Assembly: GCF_036245475.1 (NCBI RefSeq)
Contig: NZ_BTPM01000001.1
Span: 2,108,001-2,172,000 of the forward strand
Direction: 5' to 3'
Length of the DNA: 64,000 nucleotides
Source of the DNA: Vibrio sp. 10N
GTDB lineage: Bacteria; Pseudomonadota; Gammaproteobacteria; Enterobacterales; Vibrionaceae
Shown here: piece after piece, positions 1-9,135 of the stretch
How the letters are laid out: the number at the start of each line of letters is the position of its first letter
Position numbering within the stretch: the first letter of the stretch is position 1
Translations under genes and position numbers: made by a program
The notes under the pieces: generated by a model
What the model was told of the DNA's origin: nothing
Seen by the model: the letters and a program-made list of their open reading frames with translations, nothing else
The model's database searches: none

Positions 1-846
1 GTAGAAAGAAGCCCCCTATTCACGATTTTCTGTCATGTCATTTTGGCGCTGGGCATTATCTCTATAGCGCTCCCTGTATGGATCGCCTTGGTTGCGACTA
101 CACACGACAATACCGCATTCGCCACCGGAACTCCTCTGTGGTTTGGTGACCTTGGCCTGAGTGTGTTTGGTGAACTACTCAGTAACCAAAGCTCTTTTAA
201 CAACAGTGCGTTGCCGATTACACACATGTTGACCAACTCGCTAATCATGGCGCTGTGTATCACGCTTGGAAAACTTGTGATCTCGATTATGTCCGCGTAC
301 GCCGTCGTGTTCTTTCGCTTTCGCGGTCGGATGATCGCGTTCTGGATGATCTTTTTCACCCTAATGCTGCCCGTTGAAGTGAGGATCATGCCGACATTTG
401 AGGTCATTACTAACCTCAATATGCTCAACTCATTCTATGGCCTAACGATTCCATTGATCGCCAGTGCTACAGCCACTTTCTTGTTCCGTCAGTTCTTTAT
501 GACGATCCCTAGTGAGTTGGTTGAGGCAGCACGAATCGATGGCGCCGGCCCTATTAAATTCTTTTTTGATATTTTGCTGCCACTGTCTCGCACAAACATC
601 GCTGCCCTATTTGTGATTACCTTTATCTATGGCTGGAACCAGTATCTGTGGCCGCTATTGATCACAACCGACGTCCAGTACTACACCATCGTCATGGGGA
701 TTAAGCAGATGCTCGGTGTGGTGGATGGCGTCATTGAATGGAACAAAATTATGGCAACCACCATCATCGCAATGTTGCCACCCGTCATTGTTGTGATTGC
801 TATGCAAAAAGCATTCGTCAAAGGCTTGGTAGATTCGGAGAAATAA
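1..846 (+). CDS. ugpE: sn-glycerol-3-phosphate ABC transporter permease UgpE (5' end just cut)
   Basis: Inner-membrane permease subunit of the binding-protein-dependent importer of sn-glycerol-3-phosphate and glycerophosphodiesters. The frame is open from base 1 and gives 281 residues, the usual UgpE length, so only one or two N-terminal residues lie outside the window. Seen: about six hydrophobic segments and the EAA loop (ELVEAARIDGAGP, then ILLP near residue 200) that docks on the ATPase. The C-terminus (FVKGLVDSEK) is typical of UgpE. The stop codon abuts the ugpC ATG with no spacer, so the two are co-translated. ugpB and ugpA are expected upstream. Family assignment is firm; the exact substrate is inferred from family. 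Confidence 0.93.
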   Translation, partial: VERSPLFTIFCHVILALGIISIALPVWIALVATTHDNTAFATGTPLWFGDLGLSVFGELLSNQSSFNNSALPITHMLTNSLIMALCITLGKLVISIMSAYAVVFFRFRGRMIAFWMIFFTLMLPVEVRIMPTFEVITNLNMLNSFYGLTIPLIASATATFLFRQFFMTIPSELVEAARIDGAGPIKFFFDILLPLSRTNIAALFVITFIYGWNQYLWPLLITTDVQYYTIVMGIKQMLGVVDGVIEWNKIMATTIIAMLPPVIVVIAMQKAFVKGLVDSEK

Positions 847-1950
847 ATGTCTACACTTACTCTTTCAAACATCGCTAAATGTTACCCAAATGGCTACCAA
901 GCGATCCCAAACATTAATTTGAACATTGAAGACGGCGAAATGGTCGTTTTGGTTGGTCCAAGTGGCTGTGGCAAGTCGACACTGCTGCGTATGCTCGCGG
1001 GTCTTGAGGAGATTACCTCTGGCACCCTGAAAATCGACGATAAAACCGTTAACAATCTCGAACCAGGCGAGCGTGATATTGCCATGGTGTTTCAAAACTA
1101 TGCGCTATATCCACATATGACCGTCTATGACAACATGGCTTATGGCCTAAGAAATCGTAAGACACCAAAAGCAGAAATCCAACGCTTGGTATCGGAGGCG
1201 GCAGACATGCTCGAACTAAATGGTCTGCTCGATCGCAAACCTAAGCAGCTGTCTGGTGGTCAACGACAGCGTGTTGCCATGGGGCGCGCTATCGTTCGTG
1301 AACCCAAAGTATTCTTATTTGATGAGCCTCTCTCGAACCTAGACGCAAAGCTACGCGTTCAAATGCGCCTGGAGATCAAACGTCTACAGCGCCGCTTAGG
1401 TACGACGTCGGTTTACGTGACTCACGATCAAGTGGAAGCTATGACACTCGCAGACAAACTTGTCGTCCTCAACAAAGGCAACGTTGAGCAAGTCGGAACA
1501 CCGCTTGAAATCTACGATAATCCCGCCTCTCTCTTTGTGGCGACCTTTATTGGTTCACCGTCAATGAACATCCTTGATGCCAGTGTATCCATTGAAGGTA
1601 TTGAACTTGATGACGCGCGTATGGATATCAATACCTCGTCGCTTGGGCTTGGCGAGATAAAATTAGGTCTAAGGCCAGAGCATTTATCTCTCAATGAGGA
1701 CAATCCTTGGTTCCATGTCGAAGTGGAGCTCATCGAAGCGCTGGGTGCCGACTTACTGCTCTACTGCAAAACACTCGGCTCACAACCTCAAAAACTTGTC
1801 GTACGTGTTGAGGGGCACTCAAAAATCGCCATTGGCGACAAACTAGGCCTTGATATCGATGTAGAACACATCCACCTTTTTGATAGTAAAACATCAAAAC
1901 GCATTCACTTTGATAGCAAAACGCAACCACAAGAGGTTATGAATGCCTAA
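847..1950 (+). CDS. ugpC: sn-glycerol-3-phosphate ABC transporter ATPase UgpC
   Basis: Cytoplasmic ATPase that powers the Ugp importer as a homodimer on UgpA/UgpE. 367 residues, in the range of the MalK/UgpC family. Seen in order: Walker [10 protein letters not shown] near residue 40, Q-loop VFQNYALYP near residue 82, signature LSGGQRQR near 135, Walker [12 protein letters not shown] near 157, switch histidine in VTHDQ near 190, then a C-terminal regulatory OB-fold (about 235-360) with the LGLRPEHL element. Starts directly after the ugpE stop and overlaps the next gene by 8 bases. MalK-type ATPases look alike, so the name rests partly on the ugpE neighbour. Confidence 0.92.
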   Translation: MSTLTLSNIAKCYPNGYQAIPNINLNIEDGEMVVLVGPSGCGKSTLLRMLAGLEEITSGTLKIDDKTVNNLEPGERDIAMVFQNYALYPHMTVYDNMAYGLRNRKTPKAEIQRLVSEAADMLELNGLLDRKPKQLSGGQRQRVAMGRAIVREPKVFLFDEPLSNLDAKLRVQMRLEIKRLQRRLGTTSVYVTHDQVEAMTLADKLVVLNKGNVEQVGTPLEIYDNPASLFVATFIGSPSMNILDASVSIEGIELDDARMDINTSSLGLGEIKLGLRPEHLSLNEDNPWFHVEVELIEALGADLLLYCKTLGSQPQKLVVRVEGHSKIAIGDKLGLDIDVEHIHLFDSKTSKRIHFDSKTQPQEVMNA

Positions 1951-2746
1951 GTCTTTAGCAGCGCTGTCTCACGCTCAGGCAAAAGAGATCCAATGGTTAC
2001 TAACCGATGTCGATGATACTTTGACGTGGCAAGGACAACTTCCGCCAGAAACACTCGACGCTTTATCGAAACTACAAAAAGCAGGCATCAAGGTTGTCGC
2101 CGTTACTGGTGCGTGTGCTGGTTGGTGTGACCAAATTGCGAAACTGTGGCCGCTTCATGGTGTTATCGGCGAAAATGGTGCATTTTGGATGCAGAAGAAT
2201 CAGTCCGGTTTCCATACTCAGTCACTCAGCCCACTTCCCACGATGCGAGCGCAACAGCAAGCTCTCATTAAACAGCTGACTCAGTTGCTACGCGACTATC
2301 CCGGTATCGACTTTGCCAGTGATCAGGATTTTCGCTTCTGCGATGTCGCGATTAATCTTGGGCAAGATCGCGACCCTGTTGAAGAGGATGTAGCAGCAAA
2401 GCTGCTCAGTGAGATTCGCCAACTGACATTGAATGGACAGAAGGTGAAAGCCACTCAAAGCTCCATTCACATTAACGTTTGGGTTGGAGAACACAGTAAG
2501 CGCATATCAAGTGAACACTACCTTAAGCAACAGCCAGATTTTGCAACGTTGAATCTGTCCAATGTGGCTTATATTGGCGACTCACTCAACGATGAAGCGA
2601 TGTTTGAGTGGCTTCCTGTGACGTTTGGGGTAAACAACATTACTCCTCTGTTAGGAAAACTCAGCACACTACCAAGCTTTGTTACGGCAGGTAACGGGGG
2701 CTATGGCTTTGCCGAGTTGGCCGAAATGCTCATCAACTCTCGCTAA
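1943..2746 (+). CDS. HAD-superfamily (type IIB cap) phosphatase in the ugp operon
   Basis: Predicted cytosolic phosphatase of the haloacid dehalogenase superfamily, 267 residues. Seen: motif I DVDDTLT near residue 22 with the nucleophilic and acid/base aspartates, motif II threonine in [10 protein letters not shown] near 53, a central cap of the sucrose-phosphatase/mannosyl-3-phosphoglycerate phosphatase type, and motif [11 protein letters not shown] near 213. No signal peptide. The start overlaps the last codons of ugpC, so it is translationally coupled to the transporter. In E. coli that place is held by ugpQ, a phosphodiesterase. Context suggests a phosphorylated product of Ugp substrates, perhaps glycerol-3-phosphate; the substrate is unproven. 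Confidence 0.82.
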   Translation: MPKSLAALSHAQAKEIQWLLTDVDDTLTWQGQLPPETLDALSKLQKAGIKVVAVTGACAGWCDQIAKLWPLHGVIGENGAFWMQKNQSGFHTQSLSPLPTMRAQQQALIKQLTQLLRDYPGIDFASDQDFRFCDVAINLGQDRDPVEEDVAAKLLSEIRQLTLNGQKVKATQSSIHINVWVGEHSKRISSEHYLKQQPDFATLNLSNVAYIGDSLNDEAMFEWLPVTFGVNNITPLLGKLSTLPSFVTAGNGGYGFAELAEMLINSR

Positions 2747-2755
2747 GTGAAAACG

Positions 2756-2785
2756 AAAGAGACATCCCGCAGGATGTCTCTTTTT
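2756..2785. terminator. Bidirectional rho-independent terminator
   Basis: Perfect stem GAGACATCC/GGATGTCTC with loop CGCA, flanked by AAA on the left and TTTTT on the right. It lies between the HAD gene and the convergent purine permease and can serve both. Confidence 0.9.
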
Positions 2786-2788
2786 AGA

Positions 2789-4162
2789 TTATGCCTCAGA
2801 CGCTTCAACTTGCTTTGGCGACTTCTCCGACTCTGGGACTAGCGACAGTAAGCCGGCCATTGTCAATGCAGCAACACCCGCCATAGTAACAGGCGATCCC
2901 AACACGGTTTGCACCAACTTAGGGGCTTGTTTCAACAGGTCTGGAACTAGCATGACGCCCAGCCCTAAACCGAATGAGATAGCAATCGTCATGATCTTGC
3001 GTCTGTCGAGTTCTTCGTTAGCGATGATTTTGATGCCCGCCGCTGCAACAGTGCCAAACATAACCAGTGTTGCTCCACCAAGAACGGGTTTTGGAATAGT
3101 CATCAATACCGCCCCCAATACAGGAAACAGACCGAGTACGAATAAGATCCCGGCAATGAAATAGCCAATGTATCGACTCGCAATCCCGGTTAAGTGGATC
3201 ACCCCATTATTTTGACTGAATGTAGTATTTGGGAACGTATTGAAAGTAGCAGCAATTAGCGAGTTAATACCGTCCGCTAGAACGCCACCTTTGATGCGCT
3301 GCAGATAACCATTTCCACTGATAGGCTGTTTCGAGAACATACAGTTAGCCGTCAGGTCACCGGTTGACTCGATAGCGGTAATTAAATAGATAAAAGCGAT
3401 AGGCAAAAATGCTTGCCAATCAAACGCAAAGCCGTACTTAAACGGAATAGGAATACTCAATAGCGGCTGAGCAGAGAAATCAGCCATCGATACTTTTCCT
3501 ATCATCAAAGCCACTAACCAGCCCACTAACAATCCCACAAGAATTGAGGACAGTCTTACCATAATGTTGCGACTCATATTAAGCGCCACAATAATGCCTA
3601 ACACTAGGCTGCCTAATAATAGGTTGTTCGCTGACCCAAAGTCCTCTGCACCGACACCACCCGCGATGTCTGTTACACCGACCTTAATTAGAGAGATACC
3701 AATGGTAGTGATAACAATGCCGGTCACGACTGGTGTGATGACGACTTTGAGCTTATCGATAAAACGAGACAACACTATCTCGACAAACGCGCCAAAAAAG
3801 CAAACGCCGAAAATCGTCGCCAACATTTCATCAGGACCACCGCCATTGGCTTTGACTAAGAAACCCGCACCTAATACTGAGCCTAAGAACGCAAAGCTCG
3901 TTCCTTGTACGCAAATCATGCCCGCGCCCACAGGGCCTATACGCCTAGCTTGAATAAACGTACCGACGCCCGAAACCATCAACGCCATACTAATCAAGTA
4001 AGGTACGTGCTCGCCCAAACCAAGCACGCCGCCGATGATAAGTGTCGGTGTGATGATCCCTACAAAGCTCGCCAGCACATGCTGCAGTGCCGCATAGCTT
4101 GCTGCTTTGACTGACGGTTTGTCGTCCAATCCATAAATGAGATCGCCTTTGTCGTGTTCCAT
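2789..4162 (-). CDS. NCS2-family xanthine/uracil-type permease
   Basis: Inner-membrane nucleobase:cation symporter of the nucleobase-ascorbate (NCS2) family, 457 residues, many hydrophobic segments. Seen: the TM1 histidine (LQHVLA), an early QGTSFAF stretch, the acidic TM8 motif AIESTGDLTAN, and the family signature QNNGVIHLTG near residue 315. The subset with Q-N in the signature is mostly purine (xanthine/urate) rather than uracil transporters, so xanthine is the best guess. A longer frame begins at 4231, but the ATG at 4162 has a good AGGAAG site five bases upstream and gives the normal family length. Monocistronic, convergent with the HAD gene. Confidence 0.85.
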   Translation of the reverse strand: MEHDKGDLIYGLDDKPSVKAASYAALQHVLASFVGIITPTLIIGGVLGLGEHVPYLISMALMVSGVGTFIQARRIGPVGAGMICVQGTSFAFLGSVLGAGFLVKANGGGPDEMLATIFGVCFFGAFVEIVLSRFIDKLKVVITPVVTGIVITTIGISLIKVGVTDIAGGVGAEDFGSANNLLLGSLVLGIIVALNMSRNIMVRLSSILVGLLVGWLVALMIGKVSMADFSAQPLLSIPIPFKYGFAFDWQAFLPIAFIYLITAIESTGDLTANCMFSKQPISGNGYLQRIKGGVLADGINSLIAATFNTFPNTTFSQNNGVIHLTGIASRYIGYFIAGILFVLGLFPVLGAVLMTIPKPVLGGATLVMFGTVAAAGIKIIANEELDRRKIMTIAISFGLGLGVMLVPDLLKQAPKLVQTVLGSPVTMAGVAALTMAGLLSLVPESEKSPKQVEASEA

Positions 4163-4413
4163 ATGACTTCCTTTCTGTATTTTTAATTGTATACAAACTA
4201 ACGACAGTATGGTGAGCAATATGTGTGCCATTCATGTGAACTCAATAAAGTCAGTAAGTTACAAAGACTCACTCACTAAGAATGCACTGAAAAGTTGCAT
4301 GCTTTTTCTCAATTGATGCAAATATCGACAAACAAATTAACAACTTACTCTTTGACTTACACGTGTACGCTGATATTCTAGCGAACAGTTGTAAGCTTAA
4401 ATGGAGTTGGTAA

Positions 4414-5553
4414 ATGGAAACGGTGAAAAAGCCTCCGGTAATTTGGCTAAATGTGACGATATTTCTAGGCACATTTATTCTGGCGACAGTCGGTGTTATT
4501 TGGTACGGCATGGTTGAAGGCTACAGCGCAGCTCACTGGATTTGGCTCGTCATTGCTTTCGTGTTTTGCGGCATATCAATTACCGCAGGCTATCATCGCC
4601 TTTGGTCTCACAAGACCTATCAAGCTCATCGCTCTCTAAGGTTCCTCTTTGCAATTGGCGGAGCATTTGCACTACAAAACAGTGCCTTACATTGGTCTTC
4701 AGACCATCGCGTCCATCACAAGCATGTCGATAACAACGACAAAGATCCCTATTCTGCCAAGCGTGGTTTCTGGTACTCACACATAGGTTGGATGCTTCGA
4801 GAATATCAAGCCGAGCGCTACGAAGACTACCGAAACTGTCGCGACCTACAAAAAGATTCGATTGTCATGTGGCAACACAAGCATTATGTATTACTTGCTC
4901 TGGCGACGAACTTTGGTATCCCTCTCGCACTTGGACTTTGGTACGGTGATGTTTTGGGCTTTTTGCTGATTGTTGGCGCCTTACGTTTAGTACTCAGTCA
5001 CCACACCACATTTTTCATTAACTCTCTAGCGCATATCTGGGGCTCTCAACCTTACACCAGTAAAAACACCGCGAGAGACAATGGCATTTTGGCCTTCTTT
5101 ACCTTCGGGGAGGGTTACCACAATTTCCATCACATCTTCGAGCACGACTACCGCAATGGTATTCGCTGGTGGCAATTCGATCCTACCAAATGGTTGATTC
5201 GCTCGTGTGCGAGCTTAGGCCTAACTTCAAATCTGAAAACCGTGTCAGCATACCGAATTGAGAAAGCAAGATTGATGCAGACCATGGCAAACGCTAAAGA
5301 TAAAATCTTTACGTTGCCCAATGCAGACCAGCTTCAAGCAGCCTTAGAGCAAGAGTTTCAGTTACTGCTAAGTAAGTTGACGGAATACGATCAATTGCGA
5401 AGCCAGGTTATCGATTCAGCGAAGTCCAGCGTTAAAGAGAAATATGAGCAAGCACTTCTGCGAGTAAGACTCGAACAGCTCGACTTAAACCTTAAAGATC
5501 ATAAAAAACGTTGGCAGCAAATTGTCTCCAACCCTCGCCTTGTACTGAGCTAA
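4414..5553 (+). CDS. Membrane fatty acid desaturase (acyl-CoA delta-9 type)
   Basis: Di-iron integral-membrane desaturase that introduces a double bond into acyl chains, 379 residues. Seen: the three histidine boxes HRLWSH near residue 62, HRVHHKH near 98 and HNFHH near 237, with hydrophobic segments before box 1 and between boxes 2 and 3. After about residue 280 there is a charged, helical, probably coiled-coil tail of about 100 residues, longer than in minimal bacterial delta-9 desaturases. The ATG has a GGAGTT site. Stands alone between a divergent permease and an MFS gene. Likely role: adjusting membrane fluidity or using exogenous fatty acids. Confidence 0.87.
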   Translation: METVKKPPVIWLNVTIFLGTFILATVGVIWYGMVEGYSAAHWIWLVIAFVFCGISITAGYHRLWSHKTYQAHRSLRFLFAIGGAFALQNSALHWSSDHRVHHKHVDNNDKDPYSAKRGFWYSHIGWMLREYQAERYEDYRNCRDLQKDSIVMWQHKHYVLLALATNFGIPLALGLWYGDVLGFLLIVGALRLVLSHHTTFFINSLAHIWGSQPYTSKNTARDNGILAFFTFGEGYHNFHHIFEHDYRNGIRWWQFDPTKWLIRSCASLGLTSNLKTVSAYRIEKARLMQTMANAKDKIFTLPNADQLQAALEQEFQLLLSKLTEYDQLRSQVIDSAKSSVKEKYEQALLRVRLEQLDLNLKDHKKRWQQIVSNPRLVLS

Positions 5554-5594
5554 TAACCGCTCTTTCAATTAGGCTTCAATTTTATTGACAGTGA

Positions 5595-5623
5595 GCGAGC
5601 ACGTCCCCGTGCTCGCCTTTTTA
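5595..5623 (+). terminator. Rho-independent terminator after the desaturase gene
   Basis: Perfect 9-bp stem GCGAGCACG/CGTGCTCGC with loop TCCC followed by CCTTTTTAT. Confidence 0.9.
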
Positions 5624-5649
5624 TATAATCATGCTTCAACTCTTTAGCC

Positions 5650-6861
5650 ATGATTATTATGAATAAAAACAACCTTTGGCAGTTCTCTCAAGCCTCTATG
5701 GGCATTGTCCAATGGATTGGGGTCGCGATCATCATTGCCCCGGTTATTTTGTCTCGTACCGGAAGCGCGATTTTAGTAGGTCAAGTCATGCTCATTCTGG
5801 GTCTTATCGGCCTAGTTGCACCGGTACTAGGCGCGTTGGCTGATCGTTTTTCATGGCATCGACAATTACACTTCTTCGCCCTTGCCTGTCACTGTCAGGC
5901 GTTACTGATATTACTCTGGGCAAGTCAAACAGTATGGCACTACTGGCTGATCGCTATCTTGGTGGGATTAGGTAGCAACCTCATCCTTATTCTAAACCCG
6001 ACATTTGCACTCAAACTTAATAATCAGCCAGCGATGCAGACGCGGGCGCTGAAGCGTCTATTTCAGATACAAATGTTGGGGGTTGCTATTGCTGGGGTAT
6101 CCGTCGGAACACTCAACTATTTTGGTTTGTCGCAAACAGCACAAATAGTCTCACTCATTGTGTTTGATTTTGCTTTGCTCATACTCATTGCGATTGCCCC
6201 GCCTGCTACTATCAATTTTGAGCCGGCTAATGACGAAGTAACGGTATCGCAAAGTCGTAAACCTTCTGCTGCGATTTGGTTTGGCTTTGTTGTGTGCGTA
6301 GCACTGTCGATGTTTATCGGTTCTAACATGGTTGAGCTTGGCCCCGTCATCATTGAGCAAGCATTTGGAGTTAGCGTGGCAAGCAGTGCATTTGGGATGG
6401 CGATCGCAGCCATGATCACACTGGTTTCTCTGGCACCTGCGGGTAAATGGATGGAAAAACATGGCTCCCAAGCGCTTTGGCTCGTCACCATTGTTATTAA
6501 TCTATTTGTTGCAGTCGTCATGTGGGGAATGTATGGCAATCAAATCGTGGCGATACTACCTCTTTCTCTTATCTTACTCTCTATCATAAATGGCGCCTGG
6601 AATGACATTTCCATTGCCGCACTCGCAGATCAAATTAGCCCTTATTCTCCTGCAACATCACAAGGTTACATGGCTGCTGCCGTCTCACTAGGATTTTCGG
6701 TAGGCACTTATTGTGTGGGAGTACTGATTGATGCGCAAAACATATTAGGCGTGATGAACTTCTTGTTAGTCAGCGGTGTGGTCATTACTGTATTGGCAGT
6801 GATCATTATTGGACTTAGGCGCAAGCATCAAGCGGTTGTCACAACGAGCAGCCCTTCCTAA
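5650..6861 (+). CDS. Major facilitator superfamily transporter
   Basis: Inner-membrane transporter of 403 residues with about 12 hydrophobic segments. Seen: a cytoplasmic-loop motif of MFS type (GALADRFSWHRQ near residue 57) between segments 2 and 3, a charged central linker near 195-212, and a GKWMEKHGS loop in the second half corresponding to the repeat of motif A. Substrate not recognisable; a drug or metabolite efflux carrier is possible. Start uncertain: ATG at 5650 or at 5659, neither with a clear ribosome site. No operon partner; the diguanylate cyclase downstream is convergent. Confidence 0.72.
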   Translation: MIIMNKNNLWQFSQASMGIVQWIGVAIIIAPVILSRTGSAILVGQVMLILGLIGLVAPVLGALADRFSWHRQLHFFALACHCQALLILLWASQTVWHYWLIAILVGLGSNLILILNPTFALKLNNQPAMQTRALKRLFQIQMLGVAIAGVSVGTLNYFGLSQTAQIVSLIVFDFALLILIAIAPPATINFEPANDEVTVSQSRKPSAAIWFGFVVCVALSMFIGSNMVELGPVIIEQAFGVSVASSAFGMAIAAMITLVSLAPAGKWMEKHGSQALWLVTIVINLFVAVVMWGMYGNQIVAILPLSLILLSIINGAWNDISIAALADQISPYSPATSQGYMAAAVSLGFSVGTYCVGVLIDAQNILGVMNFLLVSGVVITVLAVIIIGLRRKHQAVVTTSSPS

Positions 6862-6910
6862 CGGCTTGCTCGCACACTAACGCTTTAAAAGATAGGCTCC
6901 AGCAACTGGC

Positions 6911-7864
6911 CTAAATCACTGAGGTTTTATTTCTGCCACGCTCTTTAGATTGATAAAGGGCTTTGTCCGCTCTCATTAGCCATTGAAGATGATTGGCATC
7001 ATCGGTACGACACTCAGTAATACCAAGGCTAATGGTATAGTTAAGCTCATTGCCATCTAGCACTACGGGCGTTTGCTCGATTTTTTTCCTCAGGCGCTCA
7101 GCAAAGTACTTCGCTTGATCGGCTGTGGTACCTGATAACAATACCGCAAACTCTTCACCGCCGTAACGGCCACACACATCGGTGCCGCGAGCTGCTTTCA
7201 TTAGTTGCTTGGCGGTTTCTTTGATCACCTTATCGCCTAACGCATGACCATAGGTGTCATTGACTCGCTTGAAGCGGTCAATGTCGAACATCACCAGTGA
7301 AGAGACCTGCCCTGTGGTCTGCACCATGTGGAATTCATCCACAAAGTTGGCTTCCCAAAAGGCACGATTAAACAGTCCGGTCAGGCCATCTGTGCGGCCA
7401 ATCTCGGTAAGTTTTTCGTTTGAGCGCTTTAGGTGCATTTTACTCTTCGCTACATCGCTTACGTCTTGAAGCATAATCGCAAAGTGCGTCACATCGCCGG
7501 TCGGTGATTTTAGCGGAGTGATCACCATGTTCTGGTACATTTTTAGTAATCCTTGGGATACAGGTGAAAAGTTCTTGAACTCAAACACGACCGGTCTATC
7601 TTCCCAATTTGAAAACCCTCGAGTCTTCAATTTACTGGCGGATTCTAACTTTGCACGTAACCAGCTTTCCGGCAAATCTGGGCAACTGTGAAACAAGCTC
7701 TTACCCATGATGGCTTCTGCATGAATACCGCTGTAGTTCTGCATAAAGCTATTCCAAGCACAAACTCGATAATCACGATCAATCACAACGAGCCCTGCAT
7801 CCAATGTATCCAGTAGTTGCATCGTCCAGTGGAAATCGGAGAGATCTAAAGTCATGGTTGTCAT
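6911..7864 (-). CDS. PAS-GGDEF diguanylate cyclase
   Basis: Predicted enzyme making cyclic di-GMP from two GTP, 317 residues, no membrane segment. Seen: PAS domain about residues 15-135 (AGLVVIDRDYRVCAWN), a short helical linker, and a GGDEF domain 150-317 with DGLTGLFNR, the catalytic signature GGEEF at 235-239 and an inhibitory I-site RGTD at 226-229, five residues before the signature, so product feedback is expected. The ATG overlaps the TGA of the upstream receiver-CheC gene in an ATGA, so the two are translationally coupled and probably act together. No EAL domain. Confidence 0.9.
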   Translation of the reverse strand: MTTMTLDLSDFHWTMQLLDTLDAGLVVIDRDYRVCAWNSFMQNYSGIHAEAIMGKSLFHSCPDLPESWLRAKLESASKLKTRGFSNWEDRPVVFEFKNFSPVSQGLLKMYQNMVITPLKSPTGDVTHFAIMLQDVSDVAKSKMHLKRSNEKLTEIGRTDGLTGLFNRAFWEANFVDEFHMVQTTGQVSSLVMFDIDRFKRVNDTYGHALGDKVIKETAKQLMKAARGTDVCGRYGGEEFAVLLSGTTADQAKYFAERLRKKIEQTPVVLDGNELNYTISLGITECRTDDANHLQWLMRADKALYQSKERGRNKTSVI

Positions 7865-8823
7865 TGTAGAAGCTCCATTTGGCGACGAATGATATCCACA
7901 GACTCTTCGTCAAACATAAACAATACCGAACAAAATAGATCCAACGCTTCAGCATCGTACGTGTATTCCACCGTAAAGACGTGTTCGTTGTCACCTAACA
8001 TAGAATTATCCGGGCTGAAGTCATTAATTCTAAGGGGCTCTCGAAGGGAAAACTCAAGGCACAACTGCTCAGACAAAGACACTAGGAACGACGACACCAA
8101 AACATTCACAAGGTTAACGACTATCTCATCATTCGAGACATCGCCGCTACAAAACCCAAGACGCTCACCGACCTGCTCAATGGAGTCGCCCTCAATACAC
8201 ACCAGTGCCTCACCATGCAGTCCGCCTCCCACAAAGCGCTGCGCTGCAGCACAACTGTTTTCGCGAGTTAACGTGTCCTGAATCATCATAGTCAGCTCAC
8301 TGAATGATAGTTCGCCAACGGTTGGGACTGGCAATAAGATAAACTCTTTCAGCAACATGGAAATTGTTGCTGCGCCCGCGCCGAGCGCAATATTGGACGT
8401 TTCTTGAAAACGCTCAAACATCTGCGCTTTAGAGAACTGAGTATGCAGAACTTCAGGTTGATTGAAAGGCAAATTTAAATCACCAAACAACGGCAATGCC
8501 GCTTCTGGTGTTAATGGCTTTTGGATAAACGCGTACGCACCAAGCTCAAAGCAGCGCTCTTGCGCTAACTCTTGAATATCACCCGACACCATGACGATTT
8601 TTGAGGAGCATTGACGCTGGCGTAAAACCTCAAGTACCTCAAAGCCATCCATACCCGGCATTGTGATATCGAGAAATACAACGTCAATCGACTGATTGTC
8701 GATAATTTCAATGGCTTCATGCCCGTTTGCAGCAAACACGATATCGCCCGCGAAACTCGCATCGATACAGCTTGCTAAACTTTTGCGTGCGACTTTAGAG
8801 TCATCACATATTAATATCCGCAT
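7861..8823 (-). CDS. Response-regulator receiver fused to a CheC/CheX-type domain
   Basis: Cytosolic two-domain signalling protein of 320 residues. Receiver 1-120: acidic pocket D7-D8, phospho-acceptor D52 (LDITMPG), S80, K102 (QKPLTP). Residues about 135-320 resemble the CheC/CheX/FliY phosphatase fold; the ETSN at 141-144 followed by IALGAGAA fits its catalytic E-x2-N motif, while the second copy near 233-237 is off register. Such domains dephosphorylate CheY-P-type receivers, so it may act on its own or another receiver. A TTG at 8835 would add four residues, but ATG at 8823 begins with the usual MRILICDDS receiver sequence. First gene of an operon with the diguanylate cyclase. Confidence 0.82.
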   Translation of the reverse strand: MRILICDDSKVARKSLASCIDASFAGDIVFAANGHEAIEIIDNQSIDVVFLDITMPGMDGFEVLEVLRQRQCSSKIVMVSGDIQELAQERCFELGAYAFIQKPLTPEAALPLFGDLNLPFNQPEVLHTQFSKAQMFERFQETSNIALGAGAATISMLLKEFILLPVPTVGELSFSELTMMIQDTLTRENSCAAAQRFVGGGLHGEALVCIEGDSIEQVGERLGFCSGDVSNDEIVVNLVNVLVSSFLVSLSEQLCLEFSLREPLRINDFSPDNSMLGDNEHVFTVEYTYDAEALDLFCSVLFMFDEESVDIIRRQMELLQ

Positions 8824-9135
8824 GAACCTATTCAAATTCTTGATAAATCAACCAAAAACTATCTAAACAGAATTTCATCTTGGAAGCTAGAGAAATTCTG
8901 AACCGAAATCACACTTTTATCGTTAATTGCGAGAGGGGCTAAGTTACTGTTCAATAAAGGGATGCACGAGCCAACCTAGCTCGCAAAAATATGACCTAAC
9001 ACTCATATTGTAGGGAGGAGAAAGTGAAACGAGTGCGGGTGAAAGAATTATAAAATGGGGGAGAGTTGCCCTCTCTTGCTGCGTCTTGTTATTTAACGCA
9101 GAAGCAAAAAAGGGCAACGACTGTTATTGGCTGAG
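8824..9135. other. Intergenic region upstream of the receiver-CheC operon
   Basis: 312 bases without a gene. It must hold the promoter of the minus-strand signalling operon at its left side and the 3' end of the RND operon at its right. I see no convincing promoter. A short GAGAG/CTCTC hairpin and a GCGT...ACGC dyad lie near 9060-9105, but neither has a U-run in the right place for a terminator. Confidence 0.5.

Noticed and set aside
3564..3953. Plus-strand frame inside the purine permease gene
   Set aside because: It is antisense to a conserved membrane protein and has the Pro/Thr-rich composition typical of shadows.
9060..9105. Hairpins considered as the terminator of the RND operon
   Set aside because: The dyads lack a U-run on the minus strand at the right side.
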